Source: Anaeromassilibacillus stercoravium (GTDB lineage Bacteria; Bacillota; Clostridia; Oscillospirales; Acutalibacteraceae). Taken from it: a stretch of 27,454 nt of DNA. Each line of letters begins with the position of its first letter. Positions within the stretch are counted from its first letter, which is position 1. Below the pieces are notes generated by a model. The model was not told where the DNA came from, did not search any database, and worked only from the letters and a program-made list of their open reading frames with translations. The DNA is taken from contig DWYE01000101.1 in NCBI GenBank assembly GCA_019118845.1, positions 1 through 27,454 on the forward strand. Direction: 5' to 3'. The position numbers and the translations under genes were made by a program. Shown here in pieces: positions 7,189 to 14,247 of the stretch.

Positions 7189-8204
7189 TCCTGTTCCTGG
7201 TAGCAGAGGGTTTTAACCGCCCCGTCAAAAATTCTGGAAAAGCCCGCAATCACGCTGATGGAGGCGCGTTCCAGCTGGCGGTCGATCAGCTTATCGTAGT
7301 CGGTCGTCACCCCGCCCGCCTGCACCATTTCCAGCGCGCAGGTCTTGTCCAGGCCGATGACGCCCTTCGCGGTCAGAGAGGGCGCATGCAGCAGGGTTGC
7401 GCCCAAGGGCGTAATCATCTTGCCGGTTCCCTGGAAATTCAGCCCCGCCTGTGCGTCGCACATCTGGCTGAGCGCCAAAATCTGCTGCATGGTCGTGGTC
7501 GAGGCCAGCATGGTGTTGAGCTGATACGGCGCAAGGCCCGCCCACAGGGATACCAGCCCGGCATAGTCCACTGCACCCCCGGCGGTTCCGATGTTCGTCG
7601 CCGTGCTGTCGCCATCATCGCCGTTCACCAGCACGTTCATCGCATCCTGGAGCTGTGCGCGCGCGATGTAAGCGCCGATCTGGCGGAGCGTAACCGTAAA
7701 CAGGTCCAGCTTCTGGAAGCGCAGCGCTTCGTAGGAGGCCACCAGCATCCTTCCGCGCTTATACAGGTGGACCAAATGGTCCTTTGTGGTCACGGTGGTC
7801 TGGGGAAGCACCGCGCCTTCGGCCACCGGTTTCAGGGACTTGTCGTCGTCCGACGGTTCCGAGGAAAGGGTCCGGTAGTCCATGCCGGCGATGTTGGTTA
7901 CGGTCGCCACCAGGTTCGGCAGCAGGTCCGCCTGCTCCATGCCCTGGCGCACAGCGCGCGATACATATTCCGGGAACAGGGCCGTGGAGTCGCTCGTCTG
8001 GAAAAATTTCTCCACCAGGTCAGAGCCCGGCCCGCTCACGCGGATGTCAAAGCGTTTGAGCTGGCGCTGGTATGCGTCCAGACCTTCCAGCGGCGTCCCG
8101 CGGTAGTTTTCCGAGGGGTCCAATTCCTCCAACGCCTGGGTAAAACTTTTTCCCGGCGCGCTGTACATTCCCTTTTCGAGCTTGAGCGTTTCATAAAAAG
8201 CCAT
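7185..8204 (-). CDS. Major capsid protein, HK97 fold
   Basis: 339 residues. Position after the protease and decoration genes, the helical N-terminal arm (to about 55), 'GMEQADLLPNLVATVTNI' before the spine region, 'DHLVHLYKRGRMLVASYEALRFQKLDL' followed by 'IGAYIARAQLQDAMNVLVNGDD' (about 160-200), and the C-terminal 'DKTCALEMVQAGGVTTDYDKLIDRQLE' stretch are those of a PBSX/XkdG-type HK97-fold major capsid protein. The N-terminal arm may be cleaved by the upstream protease. ATG at 8204 follows a GGGAGGA site. The frame is intact and of normal length, so capsid assembly remains plausible. Confidence 0.85.
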   Translation of the reverse strand: MAFYETLKLEKGMYSAPGKSFTQALEELDPSENYRGTPLEGLDAYQRQLKRFDIRVSGPGSDLVEKFFQTSDSTALFPEYVSRAVRQGMEQADLLPNLVATVTNIAGMDYRTLSSEPSDDDKSLKPVAEGAVLPQTTVTTKDHLVHLYKRGRMLVASYEALRFQKLDLFTVTLRQIGAYIARAQLQDAMNVLVNGDDGDSTATNIGTAGGAVDYAGLVSLWAGLAPYQLNTMLASTTTMQQILALSQMCDAQAGLNFQGTGKMITPLGATLLHAPSLTAKGVIGLDKTCALEMVQAGGVTTDYDKLIDRQLERASISVIAGFSRIFDGAVKTLCYQEQE

Positions 8205-8228
8205 TCTTCATTCCTCCCTTTTTCCGGC

Positions 8229-8573
8229 TTACGCCAATACCAGGCCGCAGGTGCCGGACGGTTCATCCACATCCGTAATCAACAGCAACCGTCCGGTGGC
8301 CTCTACCTGTACCTTGCCGGTTCCATCCGCGTTGACCGTCTGGTATCCCACCGTCGGCTTTGTGCCGGTATAGGGGAGCTTTGCATAGCCCGCCATCTGT
8401 ACGGCCGCATACCCGCCGCGCAGGGAAAGTACAACGCCGCAAAATTTATCCTTTGCCACACACGGTGCAACGGTGCCGTTCGCGCTGATCTTCACCGGCA
8501 TTCCCACCTTGACCTCTCCGGAAACGGCGAATGTCGCCACCTGTTCCCCATATCCGTTCAAAGAAATCTCCAT
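8229..8573 (-). CDS. Capsid decoration / stabilisation protein (DUF2190- or gpD-like)
   Basis: 114 residues, nearly all beta: 'FAVSGEVKVGMPVKISANGTVAPC...DKFCGVVLSLRGGYAAVQMAGYAKLPYTGT..VGYQTVNADGTGKVQ'. This 'G.pV.i...gtv....gd...GVv' pattern, between protease and major capsid genes, is that of DUF2190/decoration-type proteins that trimerise on HK97-fold capsids. Start ATG 8573 follows AAGGAGGAAGG. It lies 12 bases after the protease gene. The exact family name is uncertain. Confidence 0.65.
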   Translation of the reverse strand: MEISLNGYGEQVATFAVSGEVKVGMPVKISANGTVAPCVAKDKFCGVVLSLRGGYAAVQMAGYAKLPYTGTKPTVGYQTVNADGTGKVQVEATGRLLLITDVDEPSGTCGLVLA

Positions 8574-8585
8574 AATCCTTCCTCC

Positions 8586-8930
8586 TTAAATCTGAAATTC
8601 TCGGTTTTCCGTGGAAGCGCGCTGTTCCGCTGGGGCCAACTGCGGCGTCAGCGGAAGCGCCTGCGCCGCACGCTTGCGGAACGCCTTCTCAAAGGCCTGC
8701 AGATCGTCCAACTGCATCGCCTGCGCCGCACGCTCCATGGCCTCGTGGGGCACCTCCGGCGACACAATCCCACAAAGCCGCACCACGCTCTTCTCAAGCG
8801 CTTCCCGGTACTGCCTGCCGCACGCTGCCTGCTCGCGCAAAATGGCAACTTCTTTGGCGAGCTGCTGCCGCTCCTCCGCATGCAGTACCAGATCCCCCTC
8901 TCCCGAGAGGCTTTTCCAAACTTCCTCCAT
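8586..8930 (-). CDS. Possible nested scaffold gene inside the protease gene
   Basis: In-frame ATG at 8930 (residue 209 of the protease-scaffold) is preceded by AAGGGGGA with seven bases of spacing, as good as the real starts nearby. It would give a 114-residue protein made only of the scaffold part, beginning MEEVWKSLSGEGD. Nested in-frame scaffolds are known for lambda C/Nu3 and Mu I/Z. Not proven: the purine stretch could be chance. Confidence 0.4.
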   Translation of the reverse strand: MEEVWKSLSGEGDLVLHAEERQQLAKEVAILREQAACGRQYREALEKSVVRLCGIVSPEVPHEAMERAAQAMQLDDLQAFEKAFRKRAAQALPLTPQLAPAEQRASTENREFQI

Positions 8931-9554
8931 GGTCCGTTCCCCCTTTTCTGTAAAGCTCTTGATGACGCCCGCCTCCCGCTGTGCCGGGATCGCAACAAAC
9001 GACCACTCGTATGCATCCGTCGGATGGTCCAGGATCGTGCAGCATAAAATGCCGTCGTAGCAGCGCCCCTTCACATGGCCGCATTCCCCCTTCCGGCGGT
9101 CGGCCCCGCAGATGGAGCACGTCGCCTCAGCCACCGAACAGCCGACGCTGACCTCCTTTTTGATCCCGCTCTCCAGCTCCAAAATGAATTCTTCATTTTT
9201 GGGGCAGCGCGGCAGATACGCGCGCGCCACCAGGCGGTGATACGCCTCCCCTGCGCGGGTCACGCGCTCCGGAAGGCACTCCACCCGGCAGTCGTAGATG
9301 CGCGCCGCCTGGTTCTGCGCCTGTGGAGCATGGTCGAAAATCCCGGTCTTGCCCAAAAAGAGCTCCCCCAGCCGCTCCAGCGCGGGGATGGTAAACCGCT
9401 CCATATCCCGGTCGACCTCGTTGTCGCAGAGCACAACGGAAAACGTATACAGCTCCTCCTCCTGGAAGGCACGCCGTGTGTAGCGGTTGATTTTCTCCAA
9501 TTCCTCCGCCGTCAGCGCGCCGCTTTTCAAAAGCACACAACCGGTTTCCTTCAA
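8586..9554 (-). CDS. Prohead protease-scaffold protein (XkdF-like)
   Basis: 322 residues. Residues 1-205 look like a phage prohead protease: 'FSVVLCDNEVDRDMERF' opening, a probable catalytic His at 75 (GIFDHAP) and Ser at 136 in 'IKKEVSVGCSV', then 'YEWSFVAIPAQREAGV' (182-197), the strand typical of U35-type proteases. Inserted at 146-160 is a zinc-ribbon-like C-x2-C-x8-C-x-H. Residues 206-322 are helical and charged, probably the scaffolding part, with a coiled coil around 222-260. The start is TTG at 9554, chosen for the AGGAGG seven bases upstream and overlap with the portal stop. In the cell it would direct capsid assembly and then trim capsid proteins. Catalytic residues inferred by pattern. 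Confidence 0.75.
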   Translation of the reverse strand: MKETGCVLLKSGALTAEELEKINRYTRRAFQEEELYTFSVVLCDNEVDRDMERFTIPALERLGELFLGKTGIFDHAPQAQNQAARIYDCRVECLPERVTRAGEAYHRLVARAYLPRCPKNEEFILELESGIKKEVSVGCSVAEATCSICGADRRKGECGHVKGRCYDGILCCTILDHPTDAYEWSFVAIPAQREAGVIKSFTEKGERTMEEVWKSLSGEGDLVLHAEERQQLAKEVAILREQAACGRQYREALEKSVVRLCGIVSPEVPHEAMERAAQAMQLDDLQAFEKAFRKRAAQALPLTPQLAPAEQRASTENREFQI

Positions 9555-10702
9555 ATGGCCACCTCCTTTTCTTTCAAACCCTCCTCAATTTGCGCCGCCT
9601 GCGCATTCATCAGGCGTGCGTTTGCAAGATCCACCGCATCCTGGAGCGTGATGGTATCCCACTCGATGGTGAACCTCGGCTCCATCCCGTGCAGCTGCAT
9701 CCACAGCTTGCAGATTTTCTCAATCACCGGGTTTAGCAGCCGCCGGTATGCCTCCAATTCGCTGGTCAGGATGTCCGCCTGCTGGCTGGACATCCGTTCC
9801 GTGGAGGACCACGACAGCCCCAGCAGGAACGGCGGGATGCCCATCTTTGCCACGATTTCCTCCAGCATCTGCCGCACCGGGACATTGCTGTCCAAAATTT
9901 GATTGTCAGCGCCGATGGCCTTGATGCTCACGTCCCCCACCGCAATAAAATCGCTGACGCAGTCCTTGCGCATGGCACGGCTCCACTCCTGGGCGATCTG
10001 CTTGGCCCGGTCCTTTGCAAACGCGCGGTCGGACGCATCGTTCGAGGGCTTGTAGGTCACGGCAAAGCGCACATCCCCCAGCCGTTCCCAATTGGTACCG
10101 ATGGTCCGGTAGATCTGCATCAGGATGCCGCTGACAAACGGAAGCCCGTGCAGCAGCGAAACCCCTTTTGCGCTGCCGGGCGGCGGGTTCAGCGCCGAGG
10201 CGACCACCAGTTCCGGATAGCGCACCGGCACGCTCTGGCCGGCCTCCCGCCGGAAGACGGTGAGGCAAAGGGGCGCGCACTCGCACAGTTCCACATCGTC
10301 GAGCGACGCATTGTAGAGCGCGCCGATCTCACCCGAAGCGGCCAGCACAATCTCCCCCACGGCATTTCCATAGGTCAACAGCTGGGAAAGGTAGGCATTC
10401 AAAAAGCTTTGGACGCCACATTCCAACGCATTGACTTTTACGTTTTGTAGAAATTGATTAATTTGATACGATTTGTTTTCATCCGCGCACACAATCACAA
10501 AGCTTCCCACCAAACGGAGGATCTTGTCGATGGCCGCATCGATGATCGGGATATTCTCCCGCAGGGCGGTGTACAGCCTCCGCTCCCCGATACCGGCTGG
10601 GGCGCAGCTGGTAAAGCGCGCAAAGGGATCTTCCCACGCCGTCTGCACCGCCAGGACCTCCGGTTTTTCCGTCTTCCGGCCGCCCTTTTTTCTCCAATTC
10701 AT
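9551..10702 (-). CDS. Phage portal protein
   Basis: 383 residues. The order (after large terminase, before protease) and sequence features mark a portal protein: 'RENIPIIDAAIDKILRLVGS' near the N-terminus, 'FLNAYLSQLLTYGNAVGEIVL' (about 100-120), a central 'RFAVTYKPS' block, and the C-terminal 'PVRQMLEEIVAKMGIPPFLLGLSWSSTERMSSQQADILTSELEAYRRLLNPVIEKI' stretch, which corresponds to the clip and crown-proximal helices of portals. The dodecamer forms the DNA entry vertex. ATG at 10702 is preferred over GTG at 10711 because GGGAGGA abuts the latter. It is shorter than many portals (about 450-500) but has no visible break. Confidence 0.85.
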   Translation of the reverse strand: MNWRKKGGRKTEKPEVLAVQTAWEDPFARFTSCAPAGIGERRLYTALRENIPIIDAAIDKILRLVGSFVIVCADENKSYQINQFLQNVKVNALECGVQSFLNAYLSQLLTYGNAVGEIVLAASGEIGALYNASLDDVELCECAPLCLTVFRREAGQSVPVRYPELVVASALNPPPGSAKGVSLLHGLPFVSGILMQIYRTIGTNWERLGDVRFAVTYKPSNDASDRAFAKDRAKQIAQEWSRAMRKDCVSDFIAVGDVSIKAIGADNQILDSNVPVRQMLEEIVAKMGIPPFLLGLSWSSTERMSSQQADILTSELEAYRRLLNPVIEKICKLWMQLHGMEPRFTIEWDTITLQDAVDLANARLMNAQAAQIEEGLKEKEVAI

Positions 10703-10707
10703 GCTTT

Positions 10708-11958
10708 TCACTCCTCCCGGCGCGCCACACTGACCGCGCAGAAATCATCCGTCTCCCTCTGCAAGGACGCTACAAAATACCGGATGTCGTCCATCGCATG
10801 GTCGTTTTCCTTGAGCGGCGCGTCCTTTCCCGCCACATCCGCCCAGCGATAGAGCCCAAACTCCCGGACGGCGTCCGCGCAGTTCGCACAGATTTTGATC
10901 TCGCCCTGCTTGAGCGCCACGCTCACGCGCCGGATGCCGTCCAATACGTCGTTTTCCGCCGGCAGAACCCGGTAGGCCCCATGCCGCCGGATCGTCTCCA
11001 TAAAGCTTGCCGCAGAGGGGTCGACCACCACGCACTCGATCCGGCGGCCGCCGCAGAGTTCCACCAGCCCCGCATAGTGTTCTTCGTCCGTCCTCTGTGC
11101 TCCCTCCCTGCGGGAATCATAGTAATACTCGTCGATCCGGTACCACACGCCATTGCGTTTTCCCCATAAGCCGAAGGAAGCGGGATTGACGGTCCCATAA
11201 TCGCAGGACACCCGGAATTCCTCCAGATTTGCCGGTGCCTCGCAAAGCATGGCCCGCGTCAGGAATGGATAGACCAACCCCTGCGCTGCCACCCAACGGC
11301 CCCGGATAAAGCGCTCGTAAAATGCGCCGGAATAGAGCTGCTCATACCGCGCAATCACTTCCGGGCTGAGCGCGGGATTGTCCTGCATGGTAAAGTGCAG
11401 GTAGAGGGCGTTTTTCTGTTGGGACTGTAGAATCCACTCCTGGTAAAACCAGTGCTGCGGATGTTCCGGATTACAATTAAACCAAAATTTCGATCCATCC
11501 ACCGAACAGCGTGCGAGCGCCTGCTCCACAAACGAGCGCGGCATCAACGCCACTTCGTCCAGCAAGACCCCTGCCAGGGTCATCCCCTGGATCAGCGCTG
11601 CGGAGCCTTCGTCCTTCCCGCCAAAGAAATAGAACCGGTTTTTGTGTCCGGCATAGGACAGCTCCATCCAGTTTTCGCTCTGATGCACCGCACAGCCGAA
11701 CCCCGCCTGACGCAAGGCGGGCAGCAGGGTGTTCAGCAAATTGCGCTTGAGGGAGCGGATGGTGCGGCCGCAAAAGGCGAACGCCTGCCCGTGAAAGGAA
11801 CGGCTTGCCCAGGCCGCGAAGCCGATTCCTAAGCAGAGGGTCTTTCCGCTTCGCACAGCGCCGTCGCAGATCACCGCGTCCCGCCCCGCATCCGGGCTGC
11901 CAGGGCACCACCAGCACATCGCCCGCAACTGTTTTGGGGAAAATGGTTCAAGTTTCAT
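10708..11958 (-). CDS. Phage terminase large subunit (PBSX/XtmB-type)
   Basis: 416 residues: the DNA-packaging motor. ATPase domain: Walker A GAVRSGKT (33-40), Walker B VLLDE (131-135), coupling motif FNCNPE (160-165). Nuclease domain: acidic residues at Asp253 (SCDYG), Asp313 (VVVDP) and Asp390/391 (HAMDDIRY), the usual RNase H-fold triad. All are present, so packaging and cleavage activity is plausible. Length and motifs fit the PBSX-family large terminases. It overlaps the small subunit by 11 bases and is followed six bases later by the portal ATG. Confidence 0.93.
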   Translation of the reverse strand: MKLEPFSPKQLRAMCWWCPGSPDAGRDAVICDGAVRSGKTLCLGIGFAAWASRSFHGQAFAFCGRTIRSLKRNLLNTLLPALRQAGFGCAVHQSENWMELSYAGHKNRFYFFGGKDEGSAALIQGMTLAGVLLDEVALMPRSFVEQALARCSVDGSKFWFNCNPEHPQHWFYQEWILQSQQKNALYLHFTMQDNPALSPEVIARYEQLYSGAFYERFIRGRWVAAQGLVYPFLTRAMLCEAPANLEEFRVSCDYGTVNPASFGLWGKRNGVWYRIDEYYYDSRREGAQRTDEEHYAGLVELCGGRRIECVVVDPSAASFMETIRRHGAYRVLPAENDVLDGIRRVSVALKQGEIKICANCADAVREFGLYRWADVAGKDAPLKENDHAMDDIRYFVASLQRETDDFCAVSVARREE

Positions 11959-12274
11959 CCGGTTCCCCCTTGTTCAGCGCCCGTGCGCCCGCTTCCAAAG
12001 CTTCGAACAGGCTGGGTTGCCCTGCCTCCGTCTCCATGCGTTCCAGGCATTGAAGCGCCTTGATGCGGTCGAAAAATTTGATTTCCATGCCGCCGCCTCT
12101 CGGCCTCCGGATCTCCGCCACGTTGTATAAGTCCAGCCCTTCCAAATCCTCCGGCTTGAGGTCTTCACAAAAGAGCAAGCGCACGGCATCCTCAATCCCA
12201 CCGAACGCCAACGTCTCATAGCCTTTTTTCACCCGGCGCGCACGGGTTTTCCGGGTTTTTGTCTTTCGTTCCAA
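11948..12274 (-). CDS. Phage terminase small subunit-like protein
   Basis: 108 residues, starting at TTG 12274 behind an AAAGGAGG site; no ATG gives a comparable site. A Lys/Arg-rich N-terminus (2-20) would bind DNA. A helical middle 'EDAVRLLFCEDLKPEDLEGLDLYNVAEIRRP' and the C-terminal 'FFDRIKALQCLERMETE' segment follow; 'D..KALE.LE' is typical of terminase small subunits near their oligomerisation region. It is smaller than XtmA, and a clear helix-turn-helix is not obvious. Position directly before the large subunit supports the call. First gene of the cluster. Confidence 0.65.
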   Translation of the reverse strand: MERKTKTRKTRARRVKKGYETLAFGGIEDAVRLLFCEDLKPEDLEGLDLYNVAEIRRPRGGGMEIKFFDRIKALQCLERMETEAGQPSLFEALEAGARALNKGEPDET

Positions 12275-12359
12275 GGCAAACCTCCTTTCACCTACCGCGG
12301 AAAAAACCTGGAGAATTTGCCTGATGAAGCAAATTTTTTGAAAAAAACCGGAAAAAATT

Positions 12360-12391
12360 TGAAAAGGGCGGACGGCACAAACCATCCACCC
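12360..12391 (-). terminator. Terminator-like hairpin in the leader of the phage cluster
   Basis: On the minus-strand RNA, GGGUGGAUGG (12391-12382) pairs over all ten positions (two as G-U) with CCGUCCGCCC (12375-12366), followed by UUUUC and more U-runs. On the plus strand the G-U pairs become A-C mismatches, so it is built for leftward transcripts. It lies about 90 bases upstream of the first phage gene with only the opposite-strand degV beyond it, so it acts in the 5' leader. I could not find a convincing -35/-10 pair upstream of it. Confidence 0.5.
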
Positions 12392-12505
12392 TGTCTTTCT
12401 CACGATATACAACCACCCGAACATACCCTTTTAAAATCACATATTATTTTCAAAACTATTTCATATAATTTTTAAGATAAAATCACTTTTTATTTCTAAG
12501 GAACA

Positions 12506-12534
12506 TTTCTGTGCTGCAATTTCTGTGGTAAACT
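12506..12534 (+). promoter_or_regulatory. Candidate degV promoter
   Basis: TTTCTG (12506-12511), 17-base spacer, TAAACT (12529-12534) with TGG ahead of the -10. Both hexamers deviate from consensus. It lies in the AT-rich 300-base gap between degV and the phage cluster (12275-12574), which also has a 7-base inverted repeat AATTTGC/GCAAATT at 12314-12335. Confidence 0.35.
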
Positions 12535-12574
12535 AATCACAACGATGATCCAATCCAGGAAAGGAGGCTTCCCA

Positions 12575-13450
12575 ATGAACACATTTTCCATTGTCACAGA
12601 CTCTTCCTGCGACCTTCCCGCACCGATGGCGCAGGAAATGGACCTGACCGTTCTTCCGCTCGCCTTTGTGATGCAGGGGAAGGAGTATTATAATTATCTG
12701 GATGAGCGGGAAATCCCCCTGCACACCTTTTATGAGGCGCTTCGCGCGGGGCAGCCCTGCACCACCTCCGCGGTCAACGTCGAGGCGTTTACCTCCGCGA
12801 TGGAACCCCTTTTGGCAGCGGGCAAAGACGTCCTGTGCATCGCCTTTTCCTCCGGACTCAGCAATACGTACAATGCCGCTGCGGTCGCCGTTCAAGAGCT
12901 GTCGCAAAAATATCCGGAGCGGAAAATCTACGCGGTCGATTCCCTCTGCGCTTCTCTGGGCCAGGGCCTGCTGGTCTATCTCGCCGCACAGGAGCGCGCC
13001 AAAGGAAAGGGCATTGAAGAGGTACGCGATTGGTTGGAAACCGAAAAATTTCACCTCTGCCATTGGTTCACTGTGGAAGACCTGCAATTTCTCAAGCGCG
13101 GTGGGCGCGTTTCGGCCGCAACCGCCCTGGTCGGTACGATGCTGAGCATCAAGCCGGTCATGCATATGGATAACGCGGGCCATCTGATCAATGTCAGCAA
13201 AGCGCGTGGCCGCCGCCCCTCTCTGACCGCCCTGGTGGACCGCATGGAGCAGCTTGCAATCGCCCCGGAAGAGCAGACGGTTTTCATCAGCCACGGCGAT
13301 TCTCTGGAGGATGCCCAATTTGTAGCTGGGGAGGTCCAGCGGCGTCTCGGCGTCCGGAAACCGGTGGTCATCAACTACGTCGGCCCGGTCATCGGCGCCC
13401 ACTCCGGCCCCGGCACAATCGCCCTATTTTTCCTCGGCAGGGAGCGATAA
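12575..13450 (+). CDS. DegV family fatty-acid-binding protein
   Basis: 291 residues. DegV proteins bind a fatty acid, and in Firmicutes several act with fatty-acid kinase as FakB, presenting the acid for phosphorylation. Family marks: N-terminal 'IVTDSSCDLP' (6-15), 'FYEALR.GQPCTTSAVN' (about 46-61) with the TS pair near the lipid head group, 'IAFSSGLSNTYNAA' (about 89-102), 'VDSLCASLGQGLLV', and 'FLKRGGRVSAA' (about 173-183). Full length, cytosolic. ATG at 12575 follows AAAGGAGG. Monocistronic, with its own terminator. Whether it is a FakB depends on a kinase gene elsewhere. Confidence 0.93.
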   Translation: MNTFSIVTDSSCDLPAPMAQEMDLTVLPLAFVMQGKEYYNYLDEREIPLHTFYEALRAGQPCTTSAVNVEAFTSAMEPLLAAGKDVLCIAFSSGLSNTYNAAAVAVQELSQKYPERKIYAVDSLCASLGQGLLVYLAAQERAKGKGIEEVRDWLETEKFHLCHWFTVEDLQFLKRGGRVSAATALVGTMLSIKPVMHMDNAGHLINVSKARGRRPSLTALVDRMEQLAIAPEEQTVFISHGDSLEDAQFVAGEVQRRLGVRKPVVINYVGPVIGAHSGPGTIALFFLGRER

Positions 13451-13462
13451 TCACGAATATAT

Positions 13463-13502
13463 GAGAGATCCCACCTGTGAAATCACAGGTGGGATCTCTT
13501 TT
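13463..13502 (+). terminator. degV terminator
   Basis: GAGAGATCCCACCTGTGA and TCACAGGTGGGATCTC form a perfect 16-18 base stem with an AA loop, then TTTT. It starts 13 bases after the degV stop. Confidence 0.92.
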
Positions 13503-13513
13503 ACACAACTTAA

Positions 13514-13723
13514 TTATCCGCGATGTGCTTCAGGGGAACAGTGCATGCAGCCATCCGCTCTGGTATACCCCAGAATTTTTGCATAGTGCACCGCTTCTCT
13601 TGCACTCGTAAAATCTCCCAAATATTCGCGTTTTTTTACGAGTGGAAGCCACGAACAATTCTCTTTATGGACCTCTTGATTTGCACCGGGTTCATTAATA
13701 TGTGGATTGATGTAATATCTCAT
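13514..13723 (-). CDS. Small Cys/His conserved protein, putative metal-binding
   Basis: 69 residues, cytosolic. The pattern 'VHKENCSWLP...KREYLGDFTSAREAVHYAK..GY..ADGCMHCSPEAH' places one Cys with a nearby His (VH...C) and a C-terminal C-x2-C...H, a possible zinc site in the style of the Ada-type metal-binding fold. Similar small proteins of unknown function are common in Firmicutes. ATG at 13723 has GAAAGGAG seven bases upstream; an upstream ATG at 13762 lacks a site. It converges with degV across the degV terminator. Confidence 0.7.
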   Translation of the reverse strand: MRYYINPHINEPGANQEVHKENCSWLPLVKKREYLGDFTSAREAVHYAKILGYTRADGCMHCSPEAHRG

Positions 13724-13876
13724 CGATTGACTCCTTTCAAAAATAAATGATATTGTTTCCATACGTATAATTTATCTTTAATTGTTAGACCTCCTTTATA
13801 TTTAAAAACATCCATCTACAAAATGCCTTTTTCCTTATATTTCCTTTCCGCATCAGATTTGTCCAAAAGTATTGTA

Positions 13877-13904
13877 TTGACATCTGACAAAAAGATGATA
13901 GACT
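13877..13904 (+). promoter_or_regulatory. Candidate rightward promoter in the AT-rich gap
   Basis: TTGACA (13877-13882), 16-base spacer, TAGACT (13899-13904). Downstream there is no long gene, only hairpins and a 13-codon frame before the stem at 14248, so the product, if any, would be a small RNA or peptide. Confidence 0.35.
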
Positions 13905-13943
13905 AAAAATGTACATTATTTGTATTTGTATTTTTACTTTTGG

Positions 13944-13978
13944 GGGTTCTGTCTCAAGTTCCGTTTGAGATAGAGCCC
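13944..13978 (+). repeat. Inverted repeat with G-U pairing
   Basis: GGGTTCTGTCTCAA (13944-13957) pairs over all 14 positions, two as G-U, with TTGAGATAGAGCCC (13965-13978) in plus-strand RNA. On the minus strand those two pairs fail, which suggests an RNA hairpin on the plus strand rather than a symmetric DNA site. No T-run follows, so it is not a standard terminator. Confidence 0.5.
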
Positions 13979-14247
13979 AGATGGAGTTATTTAATTCGTA
14001 GTGCATTTCTTTTCGTTGTCTTTTACAGTTTTAATTATAGTCTGCAAAATGCGGATTGGCAATCTCAACCTTGACGAAAAATAGAACAGAACGATTGCTT
14101 TTACTGACTTTATATTTGAATATTGCGTTCGAAAAATATTTTCTTTGAAGATATTTTTATTATATAAGGGAAGGAGGTTCTTTTTTGTCAGGTGGTTTCA
14201 CCTGTGGGTTGAAATGTAGTGCATAGTCTTTTGGTCGTTTTTTGCAA

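Larger units (their letters stand above)
2194..12274 (-). mobile_element. PBSX-like phage remnant or domesticated head-plus-baseplate cluster
   Basis: Fourteen consecutive minus-strand genes in the usual order of a contractile-tailed phage late operon: small terminase, large terminase, portal, protease/scaffold, decoration, major capsid, two connectors, a 33-residue ORF, LysM tail protein, hub, spike, wedge, baseplate J, XkdU-like protein and fibre. Gaps are at most about 24 bases and most junctions overlap by 1-14 bases. I find no tail terminator, sheath, tube, tape measure, holin, endolysin, integrase, repressor or replication gene, and no flanking direct repeats obvious by eye. No reading frame appears broken. 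Boundaries are set by the first and last recognisable genes, not by attachment sites. Base composition by eye resembles the flanking host genes. Confidence 0.85.
13763..14247. other. AT-rich intergenic stretch without a supported gene
   Basis: About 480 bases, much richer in A and T than the flanks. It holds a plus-strand promoter-like pair at 13877-13904, a G-U hairpin at 13944-13978, an AT stem (AAAATATTTTC/GAAGATATTTT, near 14132-14156), and at 14171-14226 an AAGGAGG site followed seven bases later by a TTG opening a 13-codon frame (MSGGFTCGLKCSA). A 73-codon minus-strand frame at 13785-14006 lacks a ribosome site and looks like chance. Confidence 0.5.

Noticed and set aside
7068..9047. 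A 659-codon plus-strand frame opposite the capsid and protease genes
   Set aside because: It is an antisense shadow of GC-rich coding DNA: low-complexity His/Arg/Leu-rich product, no ribosome site, and clear phage genes on the other strand.
13785..14006. A 73-codon minus-strand frame in the AT-rich gap
   Set aside because: No ribosome site before its start and no domain; its 5' end crosses the G-U hairpin. Not convincing as a gene.
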